64,000 nucleotides of DNA from Massilia timonae CCUG 45783 (GTDB taxonomy: Bacteria; Pseudomonadota; Gammaproteobacteria; Burkholderiales; Burkholderiaceae_D): positions 305,138 to 369,137 of the forward strand of contig NZ_JH992922.1 of the NCBI RefSeq assembly GCF_000315425.1, read 5' to 3'. Below the pieces are notes generated by a model. That model was given only the letters and a program-made list of their open reading frames with translations. It was not told where the DNA came from and did no database searches. Below are positions 15,837-24,627 of the stretch, in pieces. Position 1 is the first letter of the stretch. Each line of letters opens with the position of its first letter. A program made the translations under genes and the position numbers.

Positions 15837-17381
15837 TCAGCGCAATGCGGCCAAATGGTTGCCGAGCCGCTGACCGAGCGCGCAAATCGTCAGCGACGGA
15901 TTGACGCTGCCGGCGGTCGGAAACACCGAGCCGTCGCTCACCCACACGTTCTCGAAACCGAACACCTTGAGGTTGGCGTCGACGACGCCGTGTTGCGGCG
16001 TCGTCGCCATGCGCGCCGTGCCGAGGTGGTGGGCGGCGGAGGCGCAGGTATCGCGCCAGCCCGTCATCGGGTCGGCCCGGCAGCCGCTCACGTCGCCGTG
16101 CCCGCGAAAGCCGGCCATCAGCAGCTCGTGATACTGCGTGAACATCTCGATGTCCTGCTTGCTGAGCTGCCAGTGCACGCGCGCGATCGGCATGCCGTAG
16201 CGGTCGCGCTCGTGATCGGACAGGCTGACCTGGCTGTGCGGGTTGGGCAGCTGCTCGGTCATGAAGAACAGGTCGCCATGGTGCGAGCGCAGGCCCAGCG
16301 GCAGCTTCTGGTGCGCGATGCGCCACAGGATGTAGGGGTGGCGCACCAGCGACGCCACGTGCGACAGGCCGATGTCGCGCGGCCCGCGCACGCCGAGGAA
16401 GGACATCACCGCCTTGTTCGGCACCGGACGCCGGTTGATGCCCTTGCGGATGAACACCGCGTGGTTGGGCAGGCGGTGGGTCTGCTGGAATTCGTGCTTG
16501 AGCATGAGCCCCGGGAAGACCTGGATGTCTTCCTTGCCCCCCCTGGCGCGCGCCTTCGGCTTGCCGGCAAGCGGCTGGCGGAACGTGACTTGCGACAGGT
16601 AGCCGGCCGGATGGTCGATCAGGTTGCGCCCGAGCCACCAGGACGGCGGCTGCGCCATGCCATGCTGGCCGAGTGAATTGAGCAAGAGGCGCGGCGTCTC
16701 GAGCGCGCCGGCCGCGATCACGAAGCGGTTGGCCCGGACCTCGATCCGGTGCGCGCCGCTGCCCACGACCAGGACATGAGTGCGTCCATGCCTTTGCCGC
16801 AGCTGCAGCGCGGTGCCGTTGTACACGCAGCGCGTCTTGCCGTTGCGGCACCATTCGCGCAGGATCGGCTTGCCCCTGAACGGCGGCGAGCGGTAGCGGT
16901 AAGCCTTGGAAGCCAGCATATTGCCCATCCCGAGCGCCATGCCGCCGTGGTGACCTGCAGTGTCGTGCGGCATGTCCTGGCCGCCGCACAGGAAGTCCAG
17001 CGCCAGCGCATACCAGGGATCGAGATCGCCGCGCGTGATGGCCCAGCCGCTGTGGGCAATCCAGGGGCGCTCGAGAAAATCCTCGTCGTCGAGCGGCGCG
17101 CACACGCCATGCCAGAACGCGGTGCCGCCGCCCACTTCGAGCCCGCGACTGGTCGAAATGCCGAACGGACGGCCGACGCTTTCGATGCGCACCGCGGGCG
17201 GATCGCGGCGCGACGCGGTCATTGGCCCGGTTTCGACGAACAGCACGTCGCGTCCGGCGCGCACCAGGGGCTGGGCCGCGGAAATCGCCCCCATGCCGGT
17301 GCCGACGATGCAGACGTCGGTCTGCAGTGTCGTGTCTGGTGCTAACTGCCTGCCATCGATGAGCATCCGATTCACCACCAA
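15837..17381 (-). CDS. GMC-family FAD oxidoreductase
   Basis: 514 aa; an ATG at residue 6 (MLIDG) is an alternative start. The N-terminal dinucleotide motif VCIVGTGMGAISAAQPLVRAG and FVETGP bind FAD; GLEVGGGTAFWHG is the GMC loop. Near the C-terminus, AAHHLGTARM holds the conserved active-site His, followed by VWVSDGSVFPTAGSVNPSLTICALGQRLGNHL. GMC enzymes oxidise alcohols, sugars or sterols. The bacterial group with GTARM plus NPSLTI includes glucose/choline-like dehydrogenases. There is no Tat signal and no cytochrome partner nearby, so acceptor and substrate are open. It is convergent with the TetR gene. Confidence 0.9.
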   Translation of the reverse strand: MVVNRMLIDGRQLAPDTTLQTDVCIVGTGMGAISAAQPLVRAGRDVLFVETGPMTASRRDPPAVRIESVGRPFGISTSRGLEVGGGTAFWHGVCAPLDDEDFLERPWIAHSGWAITRGDLDPWYALALDFLCGGQDMPHDTAGHHGGMALGMGNMLASKAYRYRSPPFRGKPILREWCRNGKTRCVYNGTALQLRQRHGRTHVLVVGSGAHRIEVRANRFVIAAGALETPRLLLNSLGQHGMAQPPSWWLGRNLIDHPAGYLSQVTFRQPLAGKPKARARGGKEDIQVFPGLMLKHEFQQTHRLPNHAVFIRKGINRRPVPNKAVMSFLGVRGPRDIGLSHVASLVRHPYILWRIAHQKLPLGLRSHHGDLFFMTEQLPNPHSQVSLSDHERDRYGMPIARVHWQLSKQDIEMFTQYHELLMAGFRGHGDVSGCRADPMTGWRDTCASAAHHLGTARMATTPQHGVVDANLKVFGFENVWVSDGSVFPTAGSVNPSLTICALGQRLGNHLAALR

Positions 17382-17580
17382 GGTTGATTGCCATAATGCA
17401 ATTTGTGCAGCGCAACTTTTCCATCGTAACGTAAGGACGGACTTTGCTCAATAGACAATATTCCTATTAGTTAATCCAGCTTTGGTTCCAGCGCAAACTC
17501 GGCGTCTTCGGCCCGATGCGCTGCATGGCCTGTGAGGGCGTAATCTGCTACGCTTGCCGCACAAACAACGGAGACCGCTC

Positions 17581-18315
17581 ATGCTGAATCAGCCCATGCC
17601 TGGAATGACCGACACGCTCGAATTCGTCAAGAACCTGTGGGGCGGCATGAACATCCCCGGCGCCATGCCCGGCATGGGCGGCATGCCGATGCCGGGCGCC
17701 GGCCTGTCGGTCGACGACCTGGACAAGAAGATCGCCGACCTGAAGGCGGTCGAGTCCTGGCTCAACCTCAACCTGGGCATGCTGCGCGGCTCGATCCAGG
17801 CGCTCGAAATCCAGCGCGGCACCCTGGCCACGCTCAAGGCGATGGGCGACAGCATGGCCCAGGCCATGAGCCAGACCGGCGCCGCCAGCGACGCCGCCAT
17901 GGCGCCGTTCGCGCAATTCTTCACCCAGGCCGCGCAGGCCGCCGCCAGGCCCGCGGACAGCGCCACCCCGCCTCCTCCAGCGCCGCCGTCCGCGCCGGCG
18001 TCCGAGACTGCGCAGCCGCCCCAGGGCGCCGAGGCCGCGCATGCCGCCATGCCGGCGGCCGTCGCCTGGTGGAACCTGCTGCAAGACCAGTTCCGGCAAG
18101 CCGTGGCCAGCGCGATGCCGCCGGACAGCGCCAGTCCGGACAAGGCCGGCGGCGCACCGTCCGATGGCGGCGCCGACAGCCCGGCGGCTGGCGCCGCGGC
18201 CGGTGGCGCTGGCGCCGGCAAGGCGTCCGCAGGCCAATCCGCCAACGCCCAGAATGGCAACGGCAATCCGGCCCCCGCCCGGCGCGGCGCGCGCGGCAAG
18301 AGCGACAAGGCCTGA
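17581..18315 (+). CDS. phaM: PhaM-like PHA granule-associated protein
   Basis: About 244 aa from the ATG at 17581, preceded by a GGAG site at the right distance. The N-terminus carries the Met/Pro/Gly-rich run (PGAMPGMGGMPMPGAG), then LSVDDLDKKIADLKAVESWLNLNLGMLRGSIQALEIQRGTLATL. That is the helical core of PhaM from Ralstonia, which activates PHB synthase and links granules to the nucleoid. The rest is Ala/Pro-rich and ends in a basic tail (RRGARGKSDK) suited to DNA binding. No pha biosynthesis genes lie beside it, as in other betaproteobacteria. The C-terminal AAKK-type repeats of Ralstonia PhaM are reduced here. Confidence 0.85.
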   Translation: MLNQPMPGMTDTLEFVKNLWGGMNIPGAMPGMGGMPMPGAGLSVDDLDKKIADLKAVESWLNLNLGMLRGSIQALEIQRGTLATLKAMGDSMAQAMSQTGAASDAAMAPFAQFFTQAAQAAARPADSATPPPPAPPSAPASETAQPPQGAEAAHAAMPAAVAWWNLLQDQFRQAVASAMPPDSASPDKAGGAPSDGGADSPAAGAAAGGAGAGKASAGQSANAQNGNGNPAPARRGARGKSDKA

Positions 18316-18415
18316 CCCCGCTGCATTGATCCAAACGGTGGCGCTCGCCTGCAAACCGTGCTGAACTGACCCGGCGGCCCGGCCCGGCCGCTTTCCCGTC
18401 CAGCCGGAGCGAGCC

Positions 18416-21400
18416 ATGTTGCCGAGCGACCTGACCCACCTGACGCCCTCGCAGGTCGACGACCTGCGGCGCAAGCTCGCCGCCGCCGGCTGCGATCCGC
18501 CGCCTGGGGCGCGCACCGTCGCCGAACTGCAGGATGCCTTCGCCCAGCTGCGCAAGCGCCATGGCCTGGCGCCGTCGGACAAGATCGACGGCGACCTGCT
18601 GCGCTGCCTCGACGCCGCCGCCGGCCACCTGTTCGGCGAGGTGCTGCGCGACGAACTCGACATGCTGCGCCCCGAGGCGGGCGACATGCGCGAGGAAGCG
18701 CTGGACGCCGCCCTGCCGCCCGACCGCGAGCGCCTCTTGCGGCGCGCCCATGGCGGCATGCTGACCGGCCTGGCCCTGTCCGGCGGCGGCGTGCGCAGCG
18801 CCACCTTCAGCCTGGGCGCCCTGCAGGCGCTGGCGCGCTGCGGCCTGCTGCGCCACATCGACTACCTGTCCACCGTGTCCGGCGGCGGCTTCGTCGGCGG
18901 CTGGCTGTCCAGATGCCTGCACGCCAACGGCGGCGACATCGGCAAGGTGGAAGCCATGCTGGCGCCGCAGGCCGGCAGCGTCGAGGCGCCCGAGCTGCGT
19001 TTCCTGCGCCAGTACAGCAACTACCTGTCGCCGCAGGGCGGCATGTTCAGCGCCGACACCTGGACCCTGGTCGGCACCTATGTGCGCAACACGGGCCTGA
19101 ACCTGGCCATGCTGGTGGCCTGGATGTGCGCCCTGCTGCTGCTGCCGCGCTTTACCGTCTGGGCCGTGCACCGCGTGGTCGCGCCTGGCGGAGCCTGGAC
19201 GCACCTGGCCGACATCGCCTGGATTCTCGGCGTGCTGCTGTTCCTGTTCGCCGTGTTCTGCATCGCGCTGTCGATTTCGAGCAAGCCCGAAAGCTCGCGC
19301 GGGATGCGCCGCTTTCCGCTGTCGCAAGGCGCGGTCCTGTGGTGCATCAACCTCCCCTTGCTGCTGGCGGGCTTCCTCGGCAGCCTGGGCCTGTGGCGCC
19401 ACGGCGGCGCGGCGCCGTCGACCTTCCTGCCAGCCCAGCTCGAGGGCCGCTGGCACTGGCTGCTGGCGCCGGGCCTGGTCTACTTCATCGTCTGGGCCTG
19501 CGGCTGGTACCTGGCCCACGACCGCTCCAGCCCCTACCGCCGCACCGGCTATACCGTGTGCGCCGCAGGGGCGGCGGCCGTGCTGCTGGTGCTGCTGGAA
19601 GCCGGCCGCGCCTTCGCGCCCGGGATCCTGGCGCTGCTGCGGGCCGATGCCGCCCGCCTGTCGCTGCTGCTGTGCTGGACGGTCGGCCTGCTGCTGGCGC
19701 TGGCCGGCTGGCTGGCCATCTACACGCGGCTGCACGCCGACCCGCCGCTGCGCGACCTGACCCGCGCCGAACTGGGCGAAGGCCTGTCGCACTTCCTGTG
19801 CGCGATGGGCGCGCTCACCCTCGGCACTCTGCTGCTGCTGGGCGGGATGGCGGTGCTGCCCGATCCCGCCGGCCAGCGCGTGCTGAACGACGCGATCGCC
19901 CTCGCCACCTTCGGCATGCCGCTCATGATGGCGCTGTTCGCCGCCACCATGACCCTGATGATCGGCCTGGTCGGCCGCCTGTACAGCGACGCCAGCCGCG
20001 AATGGTGGAGCCGCCAGGGCGCCTGGACCGCGATCTTCGCCCTCCTGTGGTTGACCGTGTACGCCACCTGCTTTTACATTCCTCCCTTGCTGCACTGGAC
20101 CTGGCTGACCTACGAGCCCTGGTCGAACCTGGGCACCCTGCTCGGCTGGCTGGCGATGACCGCCTTCGGTCTCAAGGCCGGCAGCAGCATGTCGACCGGC
20201 GCGCGCGGCGCCCCCGACCCGAAGCTCGAACTGGTCGCGCGGCTGGCGCCCTATGTGTTCACGGTCGGGATTTTCGCCCTCTTGAGCAGCCTGGTGCAGG
20301 TCACGGTGGCGCTGCCGCATATCGCCTGCCCCGGGGCCAGGCTGACCTGCGTGCTGCGCGCCCATGCCGACGCCACCCTGGCAACGGACGGCACGACCCT
20401 GCTGCTGGCCTTCGGCGCCTTCCTGGGCGCCGCCCTGTTGCTCGGCTGGCGGGTCGACATCAACAAGTTTTCCCTCTATATGCTGTACCGCAACCGGGTG
20501 GTGCGGGCCTGGTTCGGCGCCGGCAACCGCGCGCGTCAGCCGCATCCCTTCACCGGCTTCGATCCCAACGACGACATGCTGCTGGCCGAGCTGCGCTACG
20601 GGCGGCCCTACCCGATCGTGAACACCGCGCTGAACCTGGTCAGCGGCGCCGAGCTGGCCTGGCAGACGCGGCGCACCGCCTCGTTCGCCTTCACGCCGCG
20701 CTGGTGCGGTTACGAGTAATCCAGCGTGGCGCCTGGCGGCGCGGGCGCGCCAGCGGGCTGCTACCGGCCGACCGACCAGTATGCCTCGCGCTCCGGCGTC
20801 GGGCTGGACGACGACGCCGGCGTGCGGCTCGGGATGGCGGTGGCCCTGTCCGGCGCCGCGGCCAGCCCGAACATGGGCGCCCATTCGTCGCCGCCGTTGA
20901 ACTTCCTGATGACGATGTTCAACGTGCGCCTGGGGCGCTGGTGCCCGAATCCGGCGCGCCGCGCCTGGACCAGCGCTTCGCCGCCGATCGGCCTGTTCAG
21001 CCTCTTGTCCGAGCTGTTCGGCCAGCTCGACTCCGACGCCGCCTACGTCCACCTGACCGACGGCGGCCACTTCGACAACCTCGGCATCTACGAACTGGTG
21101 CGGCGCCGCTGCCGGCTGGTGATCGCGGTCGACGTGGGCAGCGACCGCCACCTGGCGTTCGAAGACCTGGGCAACGCGATCCGGCGCTGCGCCACCGACC
21201 TGCACGTGCGCATCGACCTCGACGTCTCGCGCCTGGGCGCGCTCGGCGACAAGGGCATGTGCGGCGCCAGCTGTGCGGCCGGCACCATCCGCTACAGCCT
21301 GGCCGACCGCGGCGCGGCCGACGGCGTGCTCCTGTACGTGAAGCCAGCCATCGTCGGCAACGAGAACGCCGACCTGCTCAACTACCGCAAGCTGCATCCC

Positions 21401-21613
21401 GACTATCCGCACGAGAGCATCGCCGACCAGTGGTTCGACGAAGCCCAGTTCGAGAGCTACCGCGCGCTGGGCGACCACATCGTCGACTGCGCGCTGCGCG
21501 AGGCGGCGCGCGCCACCGTGGGCGGGCACGGCGAACAGGATATCGAGGCGCTGTGCGCGCAGCTGCTGCAGCGGCATGGGCCGGGGGCGGCGCCGCGGCC
21601 GCAGGGGGCGTGA
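18416..21613 (+). pseudogene. Patatin-like phospholipase split by an in-frame TAA
   Basis: One reading frame of 1,066 codons interrupted only by a TAA at codon 768 (20717-20719). The N-part has a helical start, then the patatin motifs: oxyanion loop SGGGVR (122-127) and nucleophile Ser155 in STVSGGGF. About eight membrane helices follow (roughly 220-680). The C-part, past the stop, holds the second catalytic residue in VHLTDGGHFDNLG (Asp882). Ser and Asp therefore end up on separate products and the lipase should be dead unless the stop is read through. Homology-like sequence continues without a gap across the stop, so a point mutation or sequencing error is likeliest. A restart at 20726 would lack the nucleophile. 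Confidence 0.85.
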
Positions 21614-21664
21614 TAGGCTGCGTCCACCAGCGATGCCAAGGACCATGATGAATCGAGCTTCCCG

Positions 21665-21952
21665 ATGACCCGCGCAACCGTCGTCACCTTCGACCTGTCC
21701 ACGATCGCCAGCATCCGCGAGCTGCACGAACTGATGGCCAAGACCCTGCACTTCCCCGAATGGTATGGCCCCAACTGGGACGCATTCTGGGATGTGATCA
21801 TCGGGCTTGTCCCGATGCCGGAAAAGCTGCGCCTGATCGGCTGGGACGACTTCGCGCAGCGCTTCCCGCGCGACGCCTTCATCATGAAGAAATGCCTGAC
21901 CGAGCTGGCCGAGGAATACCCCGCGAACGCGTCCGACGTCGACTATCTCTGA
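21665..21952 (+). CDS. Barstar-family protein (orphan RNase inhibitor)
   Basis: 95 aa. ASIRELHELMAKTLHFPEWYGPNWDAFWDVIIGLVPMPEKLRLIGWDDFAQRFPRDAF is a complete barstar fold signature, with the FPxWYGxNWDAFWD helix that in Bacillus barstar plugs the barnase active site. No barnase/RNase gene is nearby, so this is an orphan of the YhcO type found in many proteobacteria; its target is unknown. It follows the broken patatin gene by about 50 bases on the same strand and overlaps the convergent MFS gene by 10 bases. Confidence 0.9.
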   Translation: MTRATVVTFDLSTIASIRELHELMAKTLHFPEWYGPNWDAFWDVIIGLVPMPEKLRLIGWDDFAQRFPRDAFIMKKCLTELAEEYPANASDVDYL

Positions 21953-23304
21953 AGGATTGGCGCCCGCGCCGGCGCGGCGGGCGTCGCCAGCAGCCGCCCC
22001 AGGCAGGCCAGCGCTAGCAGTGAGAACAGCGCCGCGCTGCCCAGGGTCAGGCGGTAATCGTGGCCCGAGTGGTCGAGCAGCGGCCCGATGCAGCTGGCCA
22101 CCAGGATGTTGGCGAAGGCGACCAGGATGTCCTTGCTCGCGTTGTAGCGCACGAACTCCTCGCGCGGGAACAGCGCCAGCGGCATCGCCGCCGCCGCGGT
22201 GAAATAGGCGCCGGAGCAGATCACGTGGGCGACGTAGAACGGGCGGAAGCTGGCGGCGCCGTCGACCAGCAGCCAGCCGCCCAGCGCGATCGCGAAGTAC
22301 AGCGCCATCATGGCGGCGGCCACCCGCACCGCGCCGCGCCGGTCGACCAGCCAGCCGATGACGAAGGCGCTGGCGATCGACACCGCATAGGCCAGCGCGG
22401 TCAGCTCGCCCAGCTCCGCCTTCGACAAGCCCAGGTCGAGCGCATAGTGCAGCGAAAAGGTGTTGAAGGGGACGAAGGTGACGGCGGCCAGCATGAAGGC
22501 GCCGAAGATCCACAGGTAGCGGCGCTGGGCGCAGCAGTGCCGCAACTGCGTGCGCGCCAGCGCCAGCCGCCCGCCCGCTGAAGCCGCGTCGTCATGCGCG
22601 TTTGGCGGCGGCGGGTAGTCGCCCTCGCGCACCATCAGGCACATCAGCGGTATCGTCAGGCCGAAGACCAGGGCGATGGCCACCAGGATCTCGGCCAGCC
22701 AGGCTTCGCTCAGGGCGAACAGCGTCATGTTGAAGCCGATCGCCACGCCCAGGCCGACGACCCGCACCGCGGCATAGAAGCGGCCGGCCAGCCCGAACGG
22801 AATGACGTCGGCCACCAGCCCGGCGAACAGCGCCATGGTGGTCATGGCGGCGGCGTCGAACACGGTCCAGAACAGGCAGAACACGCCCAGTTCGAGCGCG
22901 CGCAGGCTAGGCGCCCAAGCGCCCAGCAGCGCGTGCGCGCCGGCCGCGAAGGACGGCGCCAGGGCCACGCACAACATGGCGGCGGCGGCCAGCGGCGCGC
23001 TGATCACCAGGTACGGACGGCGCCGTCCCCAGCGGCCGCGGCTGCGGTCGGAACGCAGCCCGATCGCCGGCACCACCAGCAGGCTGATAAGCGCCGGCAC
23101 GGTCGACAGCAGCATGGCGACGGCGGTGTCCGACGCGCCGTGGTTGCGCAACACGACCAGCCCGATCGGTCCGGCCCAGCGCTCGCGCACCGCGATCCCG
23201 AGCGCGCCGACCAGCAGCCAGCCGACCAGCACGCACAAGCCCCAGGCGCCATAGCGCAGCGTGCCGGCCTGCCAGCGTGCGTTATCCAGGGCGGCGCGCC
23301 GCAT
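21943..23304 (-). CDS. MFS sugar permease (GPH/SLC45-like)
   Basis: 453 aa with about 12 membrane helices. The cytoplasmic loop GLRSDRSRGRWGRRRPYLVI matches the D-x-x-R-G-R-x-G-R-R-x-P signature of glycoside/sucrose-type symporters rather than drug exporters. The central loop (about 225-255) is short and acidic. It lies 7 bases after the LacI gene on the same strand and so shares its promoter. In TonB-type glycan loci such permeases carry the released mono- or disaccharide across the inner membrane. The substrate is inferred from the locus only. Confidence 0.85.
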   Translation of the reverse strand: MRRAALDNARWQAGTLRYGAWGLCVLVGWLLVGALGIAVRERWAGPIGLVVLRNHGASDTAVAMLLSTVPALISLLVVPAIGLRSDRSRGRWGRRRPYLVISAPLAAAAMLCVALAPSFAAGAHALLGAWAPSLRALELGVFCLFWTVFDAAAMTTMALFAGLVADVIPFGLAGRFYAAVRVVGLGVAIGFNMTLFALSEAWLAEILVAIALVFGLTIPLMCLMVREGDYPPPPNAHDDAASAGGRLALARTQLRHCCAQRRYLWIFGAFMLAAVTFVPFNTFSLHYALDLGLSKAELGELTALAYAVSIASAFVIGWLVDRRGAVRVAAAMMALYFAIALGGWLLVDGAASFRPFYVAHVICSGAYFTAAAAMPLALFPREEFVRYNASKDILVAFANILVASCIGPLLDHSGHDYRLTLGSAALFSLLALACLGRLLATPAAPARAPILQR

Positions 23305-23311
23305 CCTGGAT

Positions 23312-24325
23312 CTACGCCGGCGCGGGGCCGGTCGAGTCGCGCACCACCAGCTCGGTGGCGAAGGCGATGCGCTCGGCGGCCGGCGGGCGGCCTTCGATCA
23401 TCTCGACCACTTCCCGCACCGCGCGCTCGGCCAGCGCCTCATAGGGCTGGTGCATCGTGGTCAGGCGCGGGAACACGTGGCTGGCGGTCGAGATGTCGTC
23501 GAAGCCGACCACCGAGACGTCGGCCGGCACCTTCAGGCCGCGGCTGGCGACGGCGTCGATGGCGCCGAACGCCATCTCGTCGTTGGCGGCGAAGATGGCG
23601 CTGGGCGGCGCCGCGAGGTCGAGCAGGCGCAGCGTGGCGGCGAAGCCGCCGGGCTGGTTGAAGGCGCCGTCCACCACCAGGGCCGGGTCGACGGCGATGC
23701 CGGCCGCCGCCAGCGCTTCGGCATAGCCGCGTTCGCGCTCAGCGCTCTGGCCGGTGCGCTTGGTGCCGGCGATGAAGGCGATGCGGCGGTGCCCGAGGCC
23801 GATCAGGTGCTCGACCGCACGGCGCGCGCCGATGCGGTTTTCCAGCACGATGGTCGGCAGCGCCAGCTGGCGCGCATCGAAGAACACCAGCGCGCAATTG
23901 AGCTGCTGGCGCTCGACCACGTCGAGGAAGCGGTCGTCGGCGGTCGGCATCAGGAGCAGCAGGCCGTCGCACAGCTTGCTGAGCGTGGCGCAGGTGGTCA
24001 TCCGGTCCGGGCTGTCGAAGCGGTCGGCGTTGAACAGCAGCAGGTCGTAGTCGCGCTTGCGCGCCTGCTCGCCGATGGCGCGCACCAGCTCGTGCAGCAC
24101 CACCGGGCCGTAGTTGTTCATGAACACGCCGATCAGCTTGCTCTTGTCGCCGCGCATGCGGCGCGCCAGCATGTCCGGCGTGTAATTCAGCTGGGCCGCG
24201 GCCGCCATGATGCGCTCGCGCGCCGCGTCCGACACATAGCCGGTGCCGCGGATCGCGCGCGAGGCGGTGATCGGCGCGACGCCGGCCAGGCGCGCGACCT
24301 CGCTCAGTTTGCTGGCTTTGGCCAT
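23312..24325 (-). CDS. LacI-family regulator of the glycan locus
   Basis: 337 aa. The N-terminal HTH and hinge helix are typical: KLSEVARLAGVAPITASRAIRGTGYVSDAARERIMAAAAQLNYTPDMLARRMRG. A periplasmic-binding-protein-like sugar domain follows (RRIAFIAG, IFAANDEMAFGAIDA, VSVVGFDDI). A strong AAGGAG site precedes the ATG. It is divergent from the TonB receptor; two near-palindromic operators with the LacI-type central CG lie in the intergenic region. It probably represses both directions until an oligosaccharide or uronate inducer appears. The inducer is unknown. Confidence 0.93.
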   Translation of the reverse strand: MAKASKLSEVARLAGVAPITASRAIRGTGYVSDAARERIMAAAAQLNYTPDMLARRMRGDKSKLIGVFMNNYGPVVLHELVRAIGEQARKRDYDLLLFNADRFDSPDRMTTCATLSKLCDGLLLLMPTADDRFLDVVERQQLNCALVFFDARQLALPTIVLENRIGARRAVEHLIGLGHRRIAFIAGTKRTGQSAERERGYAEALAAAGIAVDPALVVDGAFNQPGGFAATLRLLDLAAPPSAIFAANDEMAFGAIDAVASRGLKVPADVSVVGFDDISTASHVFPRLTTMHQPYEALAERAVREVVEMIEGRPPAAERIAFATELVVRDSTGPAPA

Positions 24326-24345
24326 CGGTCTCCTTCAATCGATCA

Positions 24346-24360
24346 TGTTGTTGAGTATTT
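24346..24360. repeat. 15-bp direct repeat, copy 1
   Basis: TGTTGTTGAGTATTT occurs here and again, identically, 126 bases later at 24472-24486. Both copies are in the lacI / TonB-receptor divergent region, and each lies just left of an operator-like dyad. They may be promoter elements or a second binding site. Confidence 0.6.
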
Positions 24361-24381
24361 CTAGTTATCCAACCCCGACCT

Positions 24382-24397
24382 GTGGTTACGATACCAC
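24382..24397. promoter_or_regulatory. LacI-type operator candidate 1
   Basis: GTGGTTACGATACCAC: five-base arms GTGGT/ACCAC around a central CG, the usual LacI-family pattern. It lies 57 bases before the lacI start, so it probably serves autoregulation. Confidence 0.55.
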
Positions 24398-24471
24398 GTC
24401 GAGCTCGGCCGATTCCAGATATTTTTCAGCAAAATCAGGTGCTTATCCCACTGATACGGCGTCTACCGCCC

Positions 24472-24486
24472 TGTTGTTGAGTATTT
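24472..24486. repeat. 15-bp direct repeat, copy 2
   Basis: Second copy of TGTTGTTGAGTATTT. Its TTGAGT (24477-24482) could be a -35 box for the TonB receptor; TAACGT, 17 bases on, would be the -10 and lies inside operator 2. Confidence 0.5.
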
Positions 24487-24495
24487 ACGAGTCAA

Positions 24496-24511
24496 ATGGT
24501 AACGTAACCAT
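24496..24511. promoter_or_regulatory. LacI-type operator candidate 2
   Basis: ATGGTAACGTAACCAT: arms ATGGT/ACCAT around ACGT, 14 of 16 positions symmetric. Candidates 1 and 2 share TGGTNACGNNACCA. It lies about 117 bases before the receptor start, where repressor binding would block the promoter. Confidence 0.6.
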
Positions 24512-24627
24512 ACGGTTGTCATACAAGCGCAATGGTCGGCGACCGGTGCTTCATCTTCAGCCGCACGTGCCAAGCACGGCGGCCCGACATTACAAGCGAA
24601 CCTCGAAGTTCGCGGTCAGGAGACACT

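Noticed and set aside
17921..22513. A 1,530-codon open frame on the minus strand
   Set aside because: It lies antisense to phaM's end, the patatin-like gene and barstar. It is low-complexity Arg/Ala/Gln sequence without domains, a GC shadow.
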